From: Euryarchaeota archaeon UBA556
GTDB lineage: Archaea; Thermoplasmatota; Poseidoniia; Poseidoniales; Thalassarchaeaceae
Length of the DNA: 14,807 nt
Assembly (NCBI GenBank): GCA_002494975.1
Contig: DADI01000026.1
Coordinates: 1,003 to 15,809 of the forward strand
Direction of reading: 5' to 3'
Shown in pieces: positions 1 through 6,296 of this stretch. The position numbers and the translations under genes were made by a program. The notes beneath the pieces are model-generated. The model ran no database searches, was not told the origin of the DNA, and saw nothing but the letters and a program-made list of their open reading frames with translations. The stretch's first letter is position 1. Each line of letters begins with the position of its first letter.

Positions 1-48
1 CCTAAATCTGAATTAAAGAAAAGAGTACAATCATTAAGCGATCGAATA

Positions 49-1686
49 ATGTCCACACGGAAAGTTCGAACGGATGATTCTACTTGGCGTAAGTTTAGGA
101 GAGACTGGAGTAATACAATCTTCACAACTGATGAAGAGTCAATAAGGAAACTTGACATTAGGGGGTTGGGTAAATATGCAGTGGAATCATTAGTTAGTTG
201 GGTTATATCCTCAGAAGAACGGCCACCATTAGTTTTAGAACTCGATGACGATATCTCTAGTGAAATTCAGTCATCAGCAATCATACATCCAAAACTTAGG
301 GTACTTATCAAAGATAGTATCTCTTCGTCAACAAATTCTCTGAATCTTCTTTATCCAGACTATCTAAGGCCGTTGCCATGGTTAAGACTTCAAACATCTT
401 CTGGAGAAATAATCCCATTAAAGTTGGTAAATGATATACCCAGTAACCTACCAATAAATGATGACTTGATTTCTGAAGAAATTACTCCTTGGAAAATAGT
501 CGGCCTTACTAGTTTTAGTGGATACAAGCATGATGAACTGGAGCAAGGTTATCTTTCTATGGCTCAATCTGCCATTTCCCAATTTCCCAATGGCAATGAA
601 GAGTGGGCTAACCAAATGGAAGCACGTTATCCAATCGCCGCTTGGATAGCATCTCCCAAGCATACTCGATGGCCTAGATGGCAACGCCTCAAAGATCGCA
701 TCTCAGTAGAATGGTTAATTCTATTCGATATAGACCATATTCCTCTCGATAAACTAGCTGAACTTGCAGATGAGGCCACCGAAGAAATACTTGATTATTT
801 TGCAGGGGAATTAGAGAGAAAGATAAGAGAAGAACGAGAGACGATAATTAGGACTAGACCGGCAGTAGATTCCATCGATGCCTCTAGTGGAACTGCTTGG
901 GTTGCTGGACAATTCCTAGCAAATGCTGCTTGGATTCCCGACTATCTACATAATGATTTAACCGAATGGTCATTACAAGCCTGGTTAGCATCTCCACCTA
1001 AAAATTCTCTCAATGCACTTAAAGGCGTTTCTTGGTTATATTCTGCGAAAAGAGGCCAAAATGATAATTTCCCTGAAGTAATAAATAGGATTTTACTCAA
1101 AGGCCAAAATTTGTCAAGTGATCACGATCTTAAGATATGGTCGACGTTAATTAGCCACACAATTGATAATAAAGAATTGACTAATGAAGAGATCAATCTA
1201 ATCATCGAGAGGTTACCTTATGATTGGTGGGCTCATTTATCCTCTGAAATATTGTTAAGGTTACTAAACAATGATTCTCTAACTGAATGGTTATTATCAA
1301 ATTCTAAGCCTTGGATTGCCCTTGTGTTGAGGCCTTCTGGTGAATTAGGTAATGCACCAGGTCTTGAAGATTTTTCACACCCTGGATTTAACCCTGAAAT
1401 TTATTCGCTATTAATTCGTAAACTCAGAGGGCGTAGGGAAAGAGAAGGGCTGCCTGAATCAGCTAATTCTCTAGTAGATCTTCTGGATGCAATTGAATCA
1501 TCAATTCGAAATGTCCCTCCCAATCCAGGGAAAACACATCTTCTTTCGGGTTGGCTCGCTCAACCTTTACATAAATGGCCAGATATACCTCCTGAAGTAG
1601 CATTTAGTGGTAATGCAGAGATTGGAGAAAGATTAATTTCTAAAAAGACTGGTTTCTCCGAAAATATGGCTTCAATAAATCTTTAA
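49..1686 (+). CDS. Unrecognised tryptophan-rich protein, 545 aa, possibly 5'-partial
   Basis: I do not recognise this protein. It is hydrophilic, has no membrane segment or signal peptide, and is rich in tryptophan throughout. A charged, probably helical stretch lies near residues 235-270 (acidic residues followed by ERKIREERE), and a basic RKLRGRRERE patch lies near residue 460. No nucleotide-binding or metal-binding motif is visible. The ATG at 49 has no Shine-Dalgarno sequence. The same frame is open back to base 1 and reads as plausible charged coding sequence, so the true start may lie outside the window. It ends at TAA 1684-1686, followed by an AT-rich gap with a T5 run. It could be a lineage-restricted protein or a diverged regulatory or scaffold protein; the sequence does not decide. 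That it is a real gene is nearly certain from its length. Confidence 0.85.
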   Translation: MSTRKVRTDDSTWRKFRRDWSNTIFTTDEESIRKLDIRGLGKYAVESLVSWVISSEERPPLVLELDDDISSEIQSSAIIHPKLRVLIKDSISSSTNSLNLLYPDYLRPLPWLRLQTSSGEIIPLKLVNDIPSNLPINDDLISEEITPWKIVGLTSFSGYKHDELEQGYLSMAQSAISQFPNGNEEWANQMEARYPIAAWIASPKHTRWPRWQRLKDRISVEWLILFDIDHIPLDKLAELADEATEEILDYFAGELERKIREERETIIRTRPAVDSIDASSGTAWVAGQFLANAAWIPDYLHNDLTEWSLQAWLASPPKNSLNALKGVSWLYSAKRGQNDNFPEVINRILLKGQNLSSDHDLKIWSTLISHTIDNKELTNEEINLIIERLPYDWWAHLSSEILLRLLNNDSLTEWLLSNSKPWIALVLRPSGELGNAPGLEDFSHPGFNPEIYSLLIRKLRGRREREGLPESANSLVDLLDAIESSIRNVPPNPGKTHLLSGWLAQPLHKWPDIPPEVAFSGNAEIGERLISKKTGFSENMASINL

Positions 1687-1744
1687 TTAGGTTTTAATAA
1701 TATTATTTTTGATTTGTATTGAAACGATGAGTTATTGAATAAGT
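1687..1744 (+). promoter_or_regulatory. AT-rich spacer with TATA-like elements, possible promoter of the downstream RNA
   Basis: This stretch is very AT-rich and lies between the stop of the first gene and the start of the 50% GC structured block. TTTAATAA at 1693-1700 resembles an archaeal TATA box and would place transcription initiation near 1720-1730, just ahead of the first hairpin arm at 1745. The T5 run at 1706-1710 could equally help terminate the upstream gene. Both roles are inferred from position and composition. Confidence 0.35.
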
Positions 1745-2085
1745 GTTGGTTAGATTGACCTGCCCAACTGGCAACACCGAGTTGACAAAACCCCCAGCCG
1801 GAGGTAATAGGATGAAACTCGGTACCACAGATATGGGTCTCCGTCTGTCGAAGACCAGAGTGACTTATTGTGTAATAATTGAAGAGATTATTCCTTTCAG
1901 AATGACCTCTGGCGCAATACAGACGGTATGGATTGTGTAAGGTCCCCTGTTGACCGAAAGGGATGATTCTAGGGACTACCCCACAATCCAACATACGTCC
2001 TGGGGTGGGGTCAGGAGTCAGAGCATGAAAGTGCGGTGAAAGGCTCCGTTACACTCCGGGGCACACTTTACTTCCGCAGTTCTCA
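1745..2085 (+). ncRNA. Candidate structured non-coding RNA, class not recognised
   Basis: GC content over 1741-2080 is 169 of 340 bases, against clearly lower values in the flanking genes; RNA genes in AT-rich archaea often stand out this way. Exact complementary arms: 1745-1749/1764-1768 (GTTGG/CCAAC), 1777-1783/1816-1822 (CCGAGTT/AACTCGG), 1841-1848/1919-1926 (CCGTCTGT/ACAGACGG), 1855-1860/1907-1912 (CCAGAG/CTCTGG), 1874-1879/1887-1892 (AATAAT/ATTATT), 1929-1937/1982-1990 (TGGATTGTG/CACAATCCA), 1942-1946/1972-1976 (GTCCC/GGGAC) and 2014-2018/2053-2057 (GGAGT/ACTCC). Two hairpins carry GAAA tetraloops (near 1954-1961 and 2023-2034). The nested arms imply a multibranched fold of about 340 nt. 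I looked for the RNase P core (GAGGAAAGTCC, ACAGAA) and the SRP helix-8 motif (GGAAG with AGCAG) on both strands and found neither. It may be a strongly diverged copy of one of these, a long structured leader of the CoA gene, or a new RNA. The plus strand is assumed from the promoter-like sequence and gene direction. Confidence 0.6.
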
Positions 2086-2112
2086 AGTCATATGTGTATA
2101 GTTGGAAGGTCA

Positions 2113-3129
2113 ATGAAGAGCCTTGGACTTGTTGGGGGGACATTCGAATTTTTCCATATAGGTCATCAGAAATTGATTGAAACAGGTCTTTTGTTTTGTA
2201 AAAATTTAGAGATATGGGTTGTTTCAGACAATATTGCTCAGCAGAAAGATCCACGAATTCAATCTTGGCAAAAAAGATGTGATAATATTAAATCTCATCT
2301 TTCCGAAAGTGACAATTCTAGAGTTTCATTCCATGAGTTAGTTGATGAATTTGGTGCTGCAAGTTATCATGTAGATGCTAAGGCAATTTTTTGCACAAAT
2401 GAAACTATAGGGAATTGTGTAAAAATTAATAAAATTAGGGTTTTGAACAATTTAGATGAATTAGCGATTGTTGAGGTACCGCATGTTTATTCTAGAGATG
2501 GTAAAGTAATTTCTAGTACTAGGATAAGGAATGGAGTTATCGATATTTATGGTAATAACTGGTTTGATAAAATCTCCTTTGGCTCTGATATCCATATAAC
2601 AAAAGAAGCAGAAACTTTGCTGAAAGAACCTTTTGGCACTCTATTCGAGGGCCCTGAATCCGATCATTCTATTGCCATTAAAAAAGCATTAGATTCAATT
2701 ATAGAGAATAATTCTCCAATAATTGGAGTCGGTGACGTAACCGTAAAATCATTACAGGATATAGGCAATATTGCGAATATTGCTTTAATTGATGAAAAAA
2801 CAAAGCGTATGGTGTGGGAAGGGTTTAGAGAAATAGATCAATCTCTATATGATTGTGTAATCGAATGCCAGAATCCCCCTGGCATGCTAACGAAATCATT
2901 ATTCGAATCCTGTAAAATTGCTATTGATAATTGGACCATTAATCGCCTTAAGACACTGATCGTTGTTGACGGTGAAGAAGACCTGGCTCCTCTTTTATTG
3001 CATCTACTGGCTCCAATAAATGCAGCTATATTATACGGTCAACCGAATCAAGGTGTTGTGGTAAGGATTACTGGTTTGGATTCTAAATCTCGTTGTCAGA
3101 GTTTGATTAATCTTTTTGAAGAAAGATAA
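2113..3129 (+). CDS. Bifunctional phosphopantetheine adenylyltransferase / GTP-dependent dephospho-CoA kinase
   Basis: This is a two-domain enzyme for the last two steps of CoA synthesis: adenylyl transfer to 4'-phosphopantetheine, then phosphorylation of dephospho-CoA. Residue numbers count from an in-frame ATG at 2092. The N-terminal half (about 8-160) is a nucleotidyltransferase with GGTFEFFHIGH at 15-25, the HxGH active-site motif, and ISSTRIR at 140-146. The C-terminal half (about 165-345) matches the archaeal GTP-dependent dephospho-CoA kinase family (DUF359): GVGDV 212-216, IDEKTKR 233-239, VDGEEDL 292-298 and YGQPNQG 315-321. I prefer the ATG at 2113 because the family begins just before the first strand (KSLGLVGGTF); the 2092 ATG adds seven unlike residues. 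Neither start has a well-spaced Shine-Dalgarno. The usual GGTFD aspartate is glutamate here. The order parallels eukaryotic COASY, but the kinase half belongs to an unrelated family. It converges on the membrane-protein gene with seven bases between stops. Confidence 0.87.
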   Translation: MKSLGLVGGTFEFFHIGHQKLIETGLLFCKNLEIWVVSDNIAQQKDPRIQSWQKRCDNIKSHLSESDNSRVSFHELVDEFGAASYHVDAKAIFCTNETIGNCVKINKIRVLNNLDELAIVEVPHVYSRDGKVISSTRIRNGVIDIYGNNWFDKISFGSDIHITKEAETLLKEPFGTLFEGPESDHSIAIKKALDSIIENNSPIIGVGDVTVKSLQDIGNIANIALIDEKTKRMVWEGFREIDQSLYDCVIECQNPPGMLTKSLFESCKIAIDNWTINRLKTLIVVDGEEDLAPLLLHLLAPINAAILYGQPNQGVVVRITGLDSKSRCQSLINLFEER

Positions 3130-3136
3130 TATTACA

Positions 3137-3682
3137 TCATTCTACTTTTGAACTCAGATTCAAAGCCAATCCAAATGCTACTAATGAAATCATTACAGAA
3201 TAGACACCAGGGTCGACCCATGTGGTATGTTTTATACTCCAAACAATGTAGAACAATATCCCTATTATTACAAGCCAACTTGAAATCATTTCTTTCATAT
3301 TATCTGCTTTGATAGTGTTCTTTACAAAATCACTATTTGGTAAATCTAAAATCCAAGATATAACACCTCTTGAGGAAACATCCTCTCCAGCATCTACCTG
3401 AGTATTTGCTTTCTTCATGCCATAATCACCTGCTCCAATTAAGATAACTCCAAATATTGCAAATACTGCATCGTCAATAACAAAACCGGTATCATTTGCT
3501 GCAAAGGCCTCCCCTGAAAATCCTAGGAAACCTAGCCAAGTAACCTTGTAACCAGGTGAATAAGCACCCTCAAATATATTTACAATTGATAGTATTATCA
3601 CCCAAAAACCTAGCATCACTGCAGCAGTTGAAACCATGCTACTTGGTTTTGTTAGAGCCTCATTCCAGTCTGTCTGAGTCAT
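3137..3682 (-). CDS. Small four-helix membrane protein of unknown function
   Basis: This is an integral membrane protein with no recognised family. In the longest open frame (196 aa from an ATG at 3727), hydrophobic segments lie near residues 33-53, 82-101, 148-165 and 172-191, with a charged loop around 102-147. I chose the internal ATG at 3682 (residue 16, MTQTDWNEAL) because TGTGATAAAC stands directly before it; GTGAT matches the archaeal anti-Shine-Dalgarno at a 4-nt spacing. The extra 15 residues from the upstream ATG look unremarkable and its AAGGA is farther away. The gene follows orc1/cdc6 on the same strand (14 bases after its stop if the 3727 ATG is used), so the two are probably co-transcribed. 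No catalytic residues are evident. It could be a lineage-specific membrane protein; a link to replication is only positional. Confidence 0.75.
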   Translation of the reverse strand: MTQTDWNEALTKPSSMVSTAAVMLGFWVIILSIVNIFEGAYSPGYKVTWLGFLGFSGEAFAANDTGFVIDDAVFAIFGVILIGAGDYGMKKANTQVDAGEDVSSRGVISWILDLPNSDFVKNTIKADNMKEMISSWLVIIGILFYIVWSIKHTTWVDPGVYSVMISLVAFGLALNLSSKVE

Positions 3683-3741
3683 GTTTATCACAGTCGGCGA
3701 CCTACCCTTTTGGTTTAACGGTTTCATCGATGGTATAATCC

Positions 3742-4980
3742 TTAAAGTCTACTTTGTAGCATATATTTTCCTTGAGCGGCTTCTTCTATTTGGGGGTCAT
3801 TAAGACTTAGAATCTTAATTGAATCTATAGTTTTAGGTATTGCAGAGTTTACTTGTTTACTACGGCCACCTCGGCCTTTACTGACATTCCTAGCCATAAT
3901 TAATCCGAGAGTATCCAATTCATTGATTAGTGCTGAGATTCTTCTTGGAGTTAGAGGTTCAATATTTATCTTCATACATGCTTGAGAATATGTTCTGAAA
4001 ATTTCTCCTGTAGATATATTTCTTGTTCCATTTTCTTCATTTATTATTATGCAAAACAACACTAATTTTTGATGTAGAGGCAGAGTTCTCAAAACAGGAG
4101 TCACTTGGTCATGTTCAAGTTGAGATTGAGCTAAACGAACATGCTTAGGATCAACTTTAGTTTGAGATCTTTGCTCGGCTTTCTGTACTGAAATTCTCAA
4201 TAAATCCAAGGCTCTTCTTGCATCTCCATGCTCTTGTGCTGCTAAAGCAGAACATAATGGGATGACTCCACTTTCTAAAGAATCAATCTTTAGTCCCATA
4301 CGAACTCTTTCTTGTAATATGTCCTGAATTTCTTGAGCCCCATATGGGTGAAAAACAATATCCTCTTGGCTCAATCTTGAGCTAACACGCGGATCTAATT
4401 CTTGTGTGAAATTCAAGTCATTGCTAATACCAATAATACAGCATCTAGCATTTTTTAATATTGTATTTAAGTTAGTTAAACTATAAAGTAAACCTGAACC
4501 AGCCTTAGCAACTAGATTATCAATTTCATCTAAAACTAAGATATGTACCCCCCCTACTCTGTCCATCCGTTGTATAAGAGTTTCAAGTACTCTATCAGTT
4601 GGCCAACCGGTGAATGGTATAGGCGAGTCTCCACGTTGGTTAAGTTGACTGGCAAGAGTCTGAACTACTCTATACTTAGTATCGACATTTCTACAGTTTA
4701 CTTCATAGGTTTGGACCGGATGTCCCATCTGCCTACCCTTCTCAAGTAATTGGCCTAGAACAAATCTTGTCACTACTGTTTTACCAGATCCTGGTACTCC
4801 ATAAAGTACCATATTAGATGGGATATGGCCATTTAATGCATCGACCAGATTTCTTACTAATGACTCGACTTCCTGTTCTCTATGAGGCAGATTACTAGGT
4901 TCGAAAGCATGGTCAAATGCTTTACGATCTATGAAAAGAGACTCTTGTCCGAGAATTTTCTCGAAAATATTTCCCTCCAT
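3742..4980 (-). CDS. Orc1/Cdc6 replication initiator (AAA+ ATPase)
   Basis: This is an archaeal origin-recognition and helicase-loading protein of the Orc1/Cdc6 family. It binds origin repeats through a C-terminal winged helix and uses an AAA+ ATPase switch. Over 412 residues, the usual family size, the order is: an N-terminal arm, Walker A GVPGSGKT at 61-68, Walker B VLDEID at 149-154, sensor 1 in GISND at 184-188, sensor 2 GDARRALDLL at 252-261, and a winged helix at about 300-390 (STGEIFRTY...LTPRRISALINELDTLGLI). All ATPase motifs are intact, so it should be active. The start is supported by GGTGAT five bases upstream of the ATG. The 389-base AT-rich gap lies immediately upstream, the usual place for an origin recognised by the adjacent initiator. 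The minus-strand membrane protein follows closely and probably shares the transcript. Family assignment is secure; which origin it serves is inference. Confidence 0.96.
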   Translation of the reverse strand: MEGNIFEKILGQESLFIDRKAFDHAFEPSNLPHREQEVESLVRNLVDALNGHIPSNMVLYGVPGSGKTVVTRFVLGQLLEKGRQMGHPVQTYEVNCRNVDTKYRVVQTLASQLNQRGDSPIPFTGWPTDRVLETLIQRMDRVGGVHILVLDEIDNLVAKAGSGLLYSLTNLNTILKNARCCIIGISNDLNFTQELDPRVSSRLSQEDIVFHPYGAQEIQDILQERVRMGLKIDSLESGVIPLCSALAAQEHGDARRALDLLRISVQKAEQRSQTKVDPKHVRLAQSQLEHDQVTPVLRTLPLHQKLVLFCIIINEENGTRNISTGEIFRTYSQACMKINIEPLTPRRISALINELDTLGLIMARNVSKGRGGRSKQVNSAIPKTIDSIKILSLNDPQIEEAAQGKYMLQSRL

Positions 4981-5369
4981 TTTTTATCACCACTGTGTTA
5001 TGTTATCTCCCGTGTCCTATTACCATACTCGGAGAAGGTCGCTAGAACAACGGGGATTCTTGACGAGACGCTTGGAGGTAATAAGTGATTCCAAACCGAG
5101 GTGAGGTAAGGCTTAGATTTTATTCCTTTAGTATGGTTTATATCAAAGTGTTCTCATTGTTAATTTTTCGCAATTAATACTTATCCAGTGACTTATTTTC
5201 TTTCTTTTTTTAACATTTCAAAACATTGTCTCTTAGATGATGAATTTTTAATACATTAATCTTTTTTTTTAAAACAAATAATTTCCTTCTACAAACTTCT
5301 TAAATTTATTTTTTTAGAGATTTTTCTATTGAATATTAAAGAATATTTTTTTCTGCTATATAATGGAAG
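4981..5369. other. Candidate replication origin / long intergenic region upstream of orc1/cdc6
   Basis: No protein gene is supported here. The region has two parts. Bases 5011-5110 are 49% GC and contain inverted arms TATTACC (5018-5024) and GGTAATA (5077-5083), plus a rough direct repeat sharing GATTC and CGAG (5055-5069 and 5087-5100). Bases 5161-5360 are only 37 of 200 G or C, with T-tracts almost all on the plus strand (for example nine Ts at 5262-5270). Archaeal origins commonly pair initiator-binding repeats with a duplex-unwinding AT tract next to orc1/cdc6, and this layout fits. I could not find a convincing canonical ORB sequence, so the call rests on position and composition. The region must also hold the promoter of orc1/cdc6; TTTGATATAAACC on the minus strand (5135-5147) and a weaker AGATAACATAA nearer the ATG are candidates. 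Confidence 0.45.
4986..4991 (-). promoter_or_regulatory. Shine-Dalgarno site of orc1/cdc6
   Basis: On the minus strand GGTGAT lies five bases before the ATG at 4980. It matches the 3' part of the archaeal consensus GGAGGTGAT and fixes the start of the initiator gene. Confidence 0.7.
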
Positions 5370-6173
5370 TTATTTTTCTTCACCTTTTTTTAACAATCTG
5401 ACTGGCCCATTTTCATCAAATATTATTGCATCCCCATCTTCTAGTTGATGAACATTTTCAGGTAACTCAGGTATTGGAAAACCTTCGGAATTATTTTTTG
5501 AGCTTGCATAATTATGAGTGACTAAAATCATTTTATCAGGGTTTCTTTCAGAAAGATCTTTTACGCCTTTAGGTGTGTAATGGTAAGGGAAATCTCCTAT
5601 GTCTGGCATACCCATTTCTAAAATTATGACATTGGCATTTACAGTTCTTTTCTCAATTTCTTCACAAGGCCCCGAATCTCCACAATGTAATACTACAAAC
5701 TTATTTTTATGTTTTAATTCATAGCCGTGTGGATCGGTTTCAGGGGTATGACACACGGGAAATCTTTCGAATTTCCAGTTAGTGCCTGTAAGTTCTGCCT
5801 CTTCCATTTCATTCCAATTAGCCATTGTATCAAACTCATTTTCTAAGCTTCCTGGAAATCCCATATTACATAGATTAGTTAGAAATTCTTTACCTCTAGG
5901 TCTTAGATAAATATTCAGTTCTTGTTCATTCTTTGTATCAGAAATATATTTTCTTTCTAGTAAAAAGAATGGGAACCCGAATGTGTGATCTGCGTGCCAA
6001 TGTGTGAATAATAAATGACTAATTTGGGAGGTTCTGATTCCAAATTTTCGGAGTTGAGGAATTAGTGATGGAGGCGCGTCGATCATAATTTTTCGATCAA
6101 TCACTGCTAGTGCATGTGATCTCCCTAAAGGTGTAAAGGCATTGCCAGTACCTAGGAAGTCGATGCGACTCAT
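5370..6173 (-). CDS. Metallo-beta-lactamase-fold hydrolase, RNase Z-like
   Basis: This is a soluble 267-residue member of the metallo-beta-lactamase superfamily, expected to hydrolyse a phosphodiester or other ester with a two-metal centre. The metal-binding signature HWHADH is at 58-63, with further likely ligands H142 (PVCHTPET), D166 (HCGDSGP) and H220 (LVTHNY). The opening IDFLGTGNAF, with an aspartate in MIDAPPS at 30-36, resembles the RNase Z/ElaC branch, which starts with a GTG strand and a similar aspartate. The sequence is somewhat short for RNase Z and no tRNA-binding exosite is recognisable, so tRNA 3' processing should not be assumed. All metal ligands appear present. It has no Shine-Dalgarno and reads divergently from the FAD/NADPH reductase across a 123-base gap. 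Downstream lies the T-rich candidate origin. Superfamily is certain; substrate is unknown. Confidence 0.88.
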   Translation of the reverse strand: MSRIDFLGTGNAFTPLGRSHALAVIDRKIMIDAPPSLIPQLRKFGIRTSQISHLLFTHWHADHTFGFPFFLLERKYISDTKNEQELNIYLRPRGKEFLTNLCNMGFPGSLENEFDTMANWNEMEEAELTGTNWKFERFPVCHTPETDPHGYELKHKNKFVVLHCGDSGPCEEIEKRTVNANVIILEMGMPDIGDFPYHYTPKGVKDLSERNPDKMILVTHNYASSKNNSEGFPIPELPENVHQLEDGDAIIFDENGPVRLLKKGEEK

Positions 6174-6198
6174 AGTTGTCGACTAGGTATCTCAGACT

Positions 6199-6227
6199 TG
6201 ACTTAATCGCTTCGAAGGTGACTTAAT
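6199..6227. promoter_or_regulatory. Tandem TGACTTAAT repeat, candidate operator
   Basis: TGACTTAAT occurs at 6199-6207 and again at 6219-6227, a 20-bp period or about two helical turns. Between the copies is the perfect palindrome CTTCGAAG. The site lies in the 123-base gap between the divergent hydrolase and reductase genes, so a bound regulator could act on both. A regulatory role is inferred. Confidence 0.4.
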
Positions 6228-6285
6228 ACTGCTCTTCTTCAGCATCTATTCATAAACAGGTTTCAACTCGGGCAGTATAATAGTT

Positions 6286-6291
6286 GAGGTG
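6286..6291 (+). promoter_or_regulatory. Shine-Dalgarno site of the FAD/NADPH reductase
   Basis: GAGGTG lies five bases before the ATG at 6297 and matches the centre of GGAGGTGAT, which fixes that start. A TATA-like AGTATAATA sits at 6274-6282, only 14 bases from the ATG. Confidence 0.7.
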
Positions 6292-6296
6292 TTGTA

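Noticed and set aside
1743-1940. Plus-strand open frame of 65 codons in the same block
   Set aside because: It starts inside the first hairpin, is short, and has no ribosome site or recognisable protein pattern.
1683-1994. Minus-strand open frame of 103 codons over the structured block
   Set aside because: It lies wholly in the self-complementary region, its peptide shows no fold-like pattern, and it has no Shine-Dalgarno. The RNA reading explains the sequence better.
1745-2085. RNase P RNA or SRP RNA
   Set aside because: The length fits, but the conserved RNase P core strings and the SRP helix-8 tip were not found on either strand. Not excluded, only unsupported by eye.
5011-5110. tRNA gene upstream of orc1/cdc6
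   Set aside because: No GTTCRA-type T-loop and no 7-bp acceptor stem were found on either strand.
5234-5245. C/D-box small RNA (ATGATGA C box)
   Set aside because: A C-box-like string is present, but no CTGA D box follows at suitable spacing; chance in AT-rich DNA is likely.
5370-6173. Naming the hydrolase RNase Z (rnz)
   Set aside because: The metal motif and N terminus are similar, but no tRNA-binding exosite is recognisable, so only the superfamily is supported.
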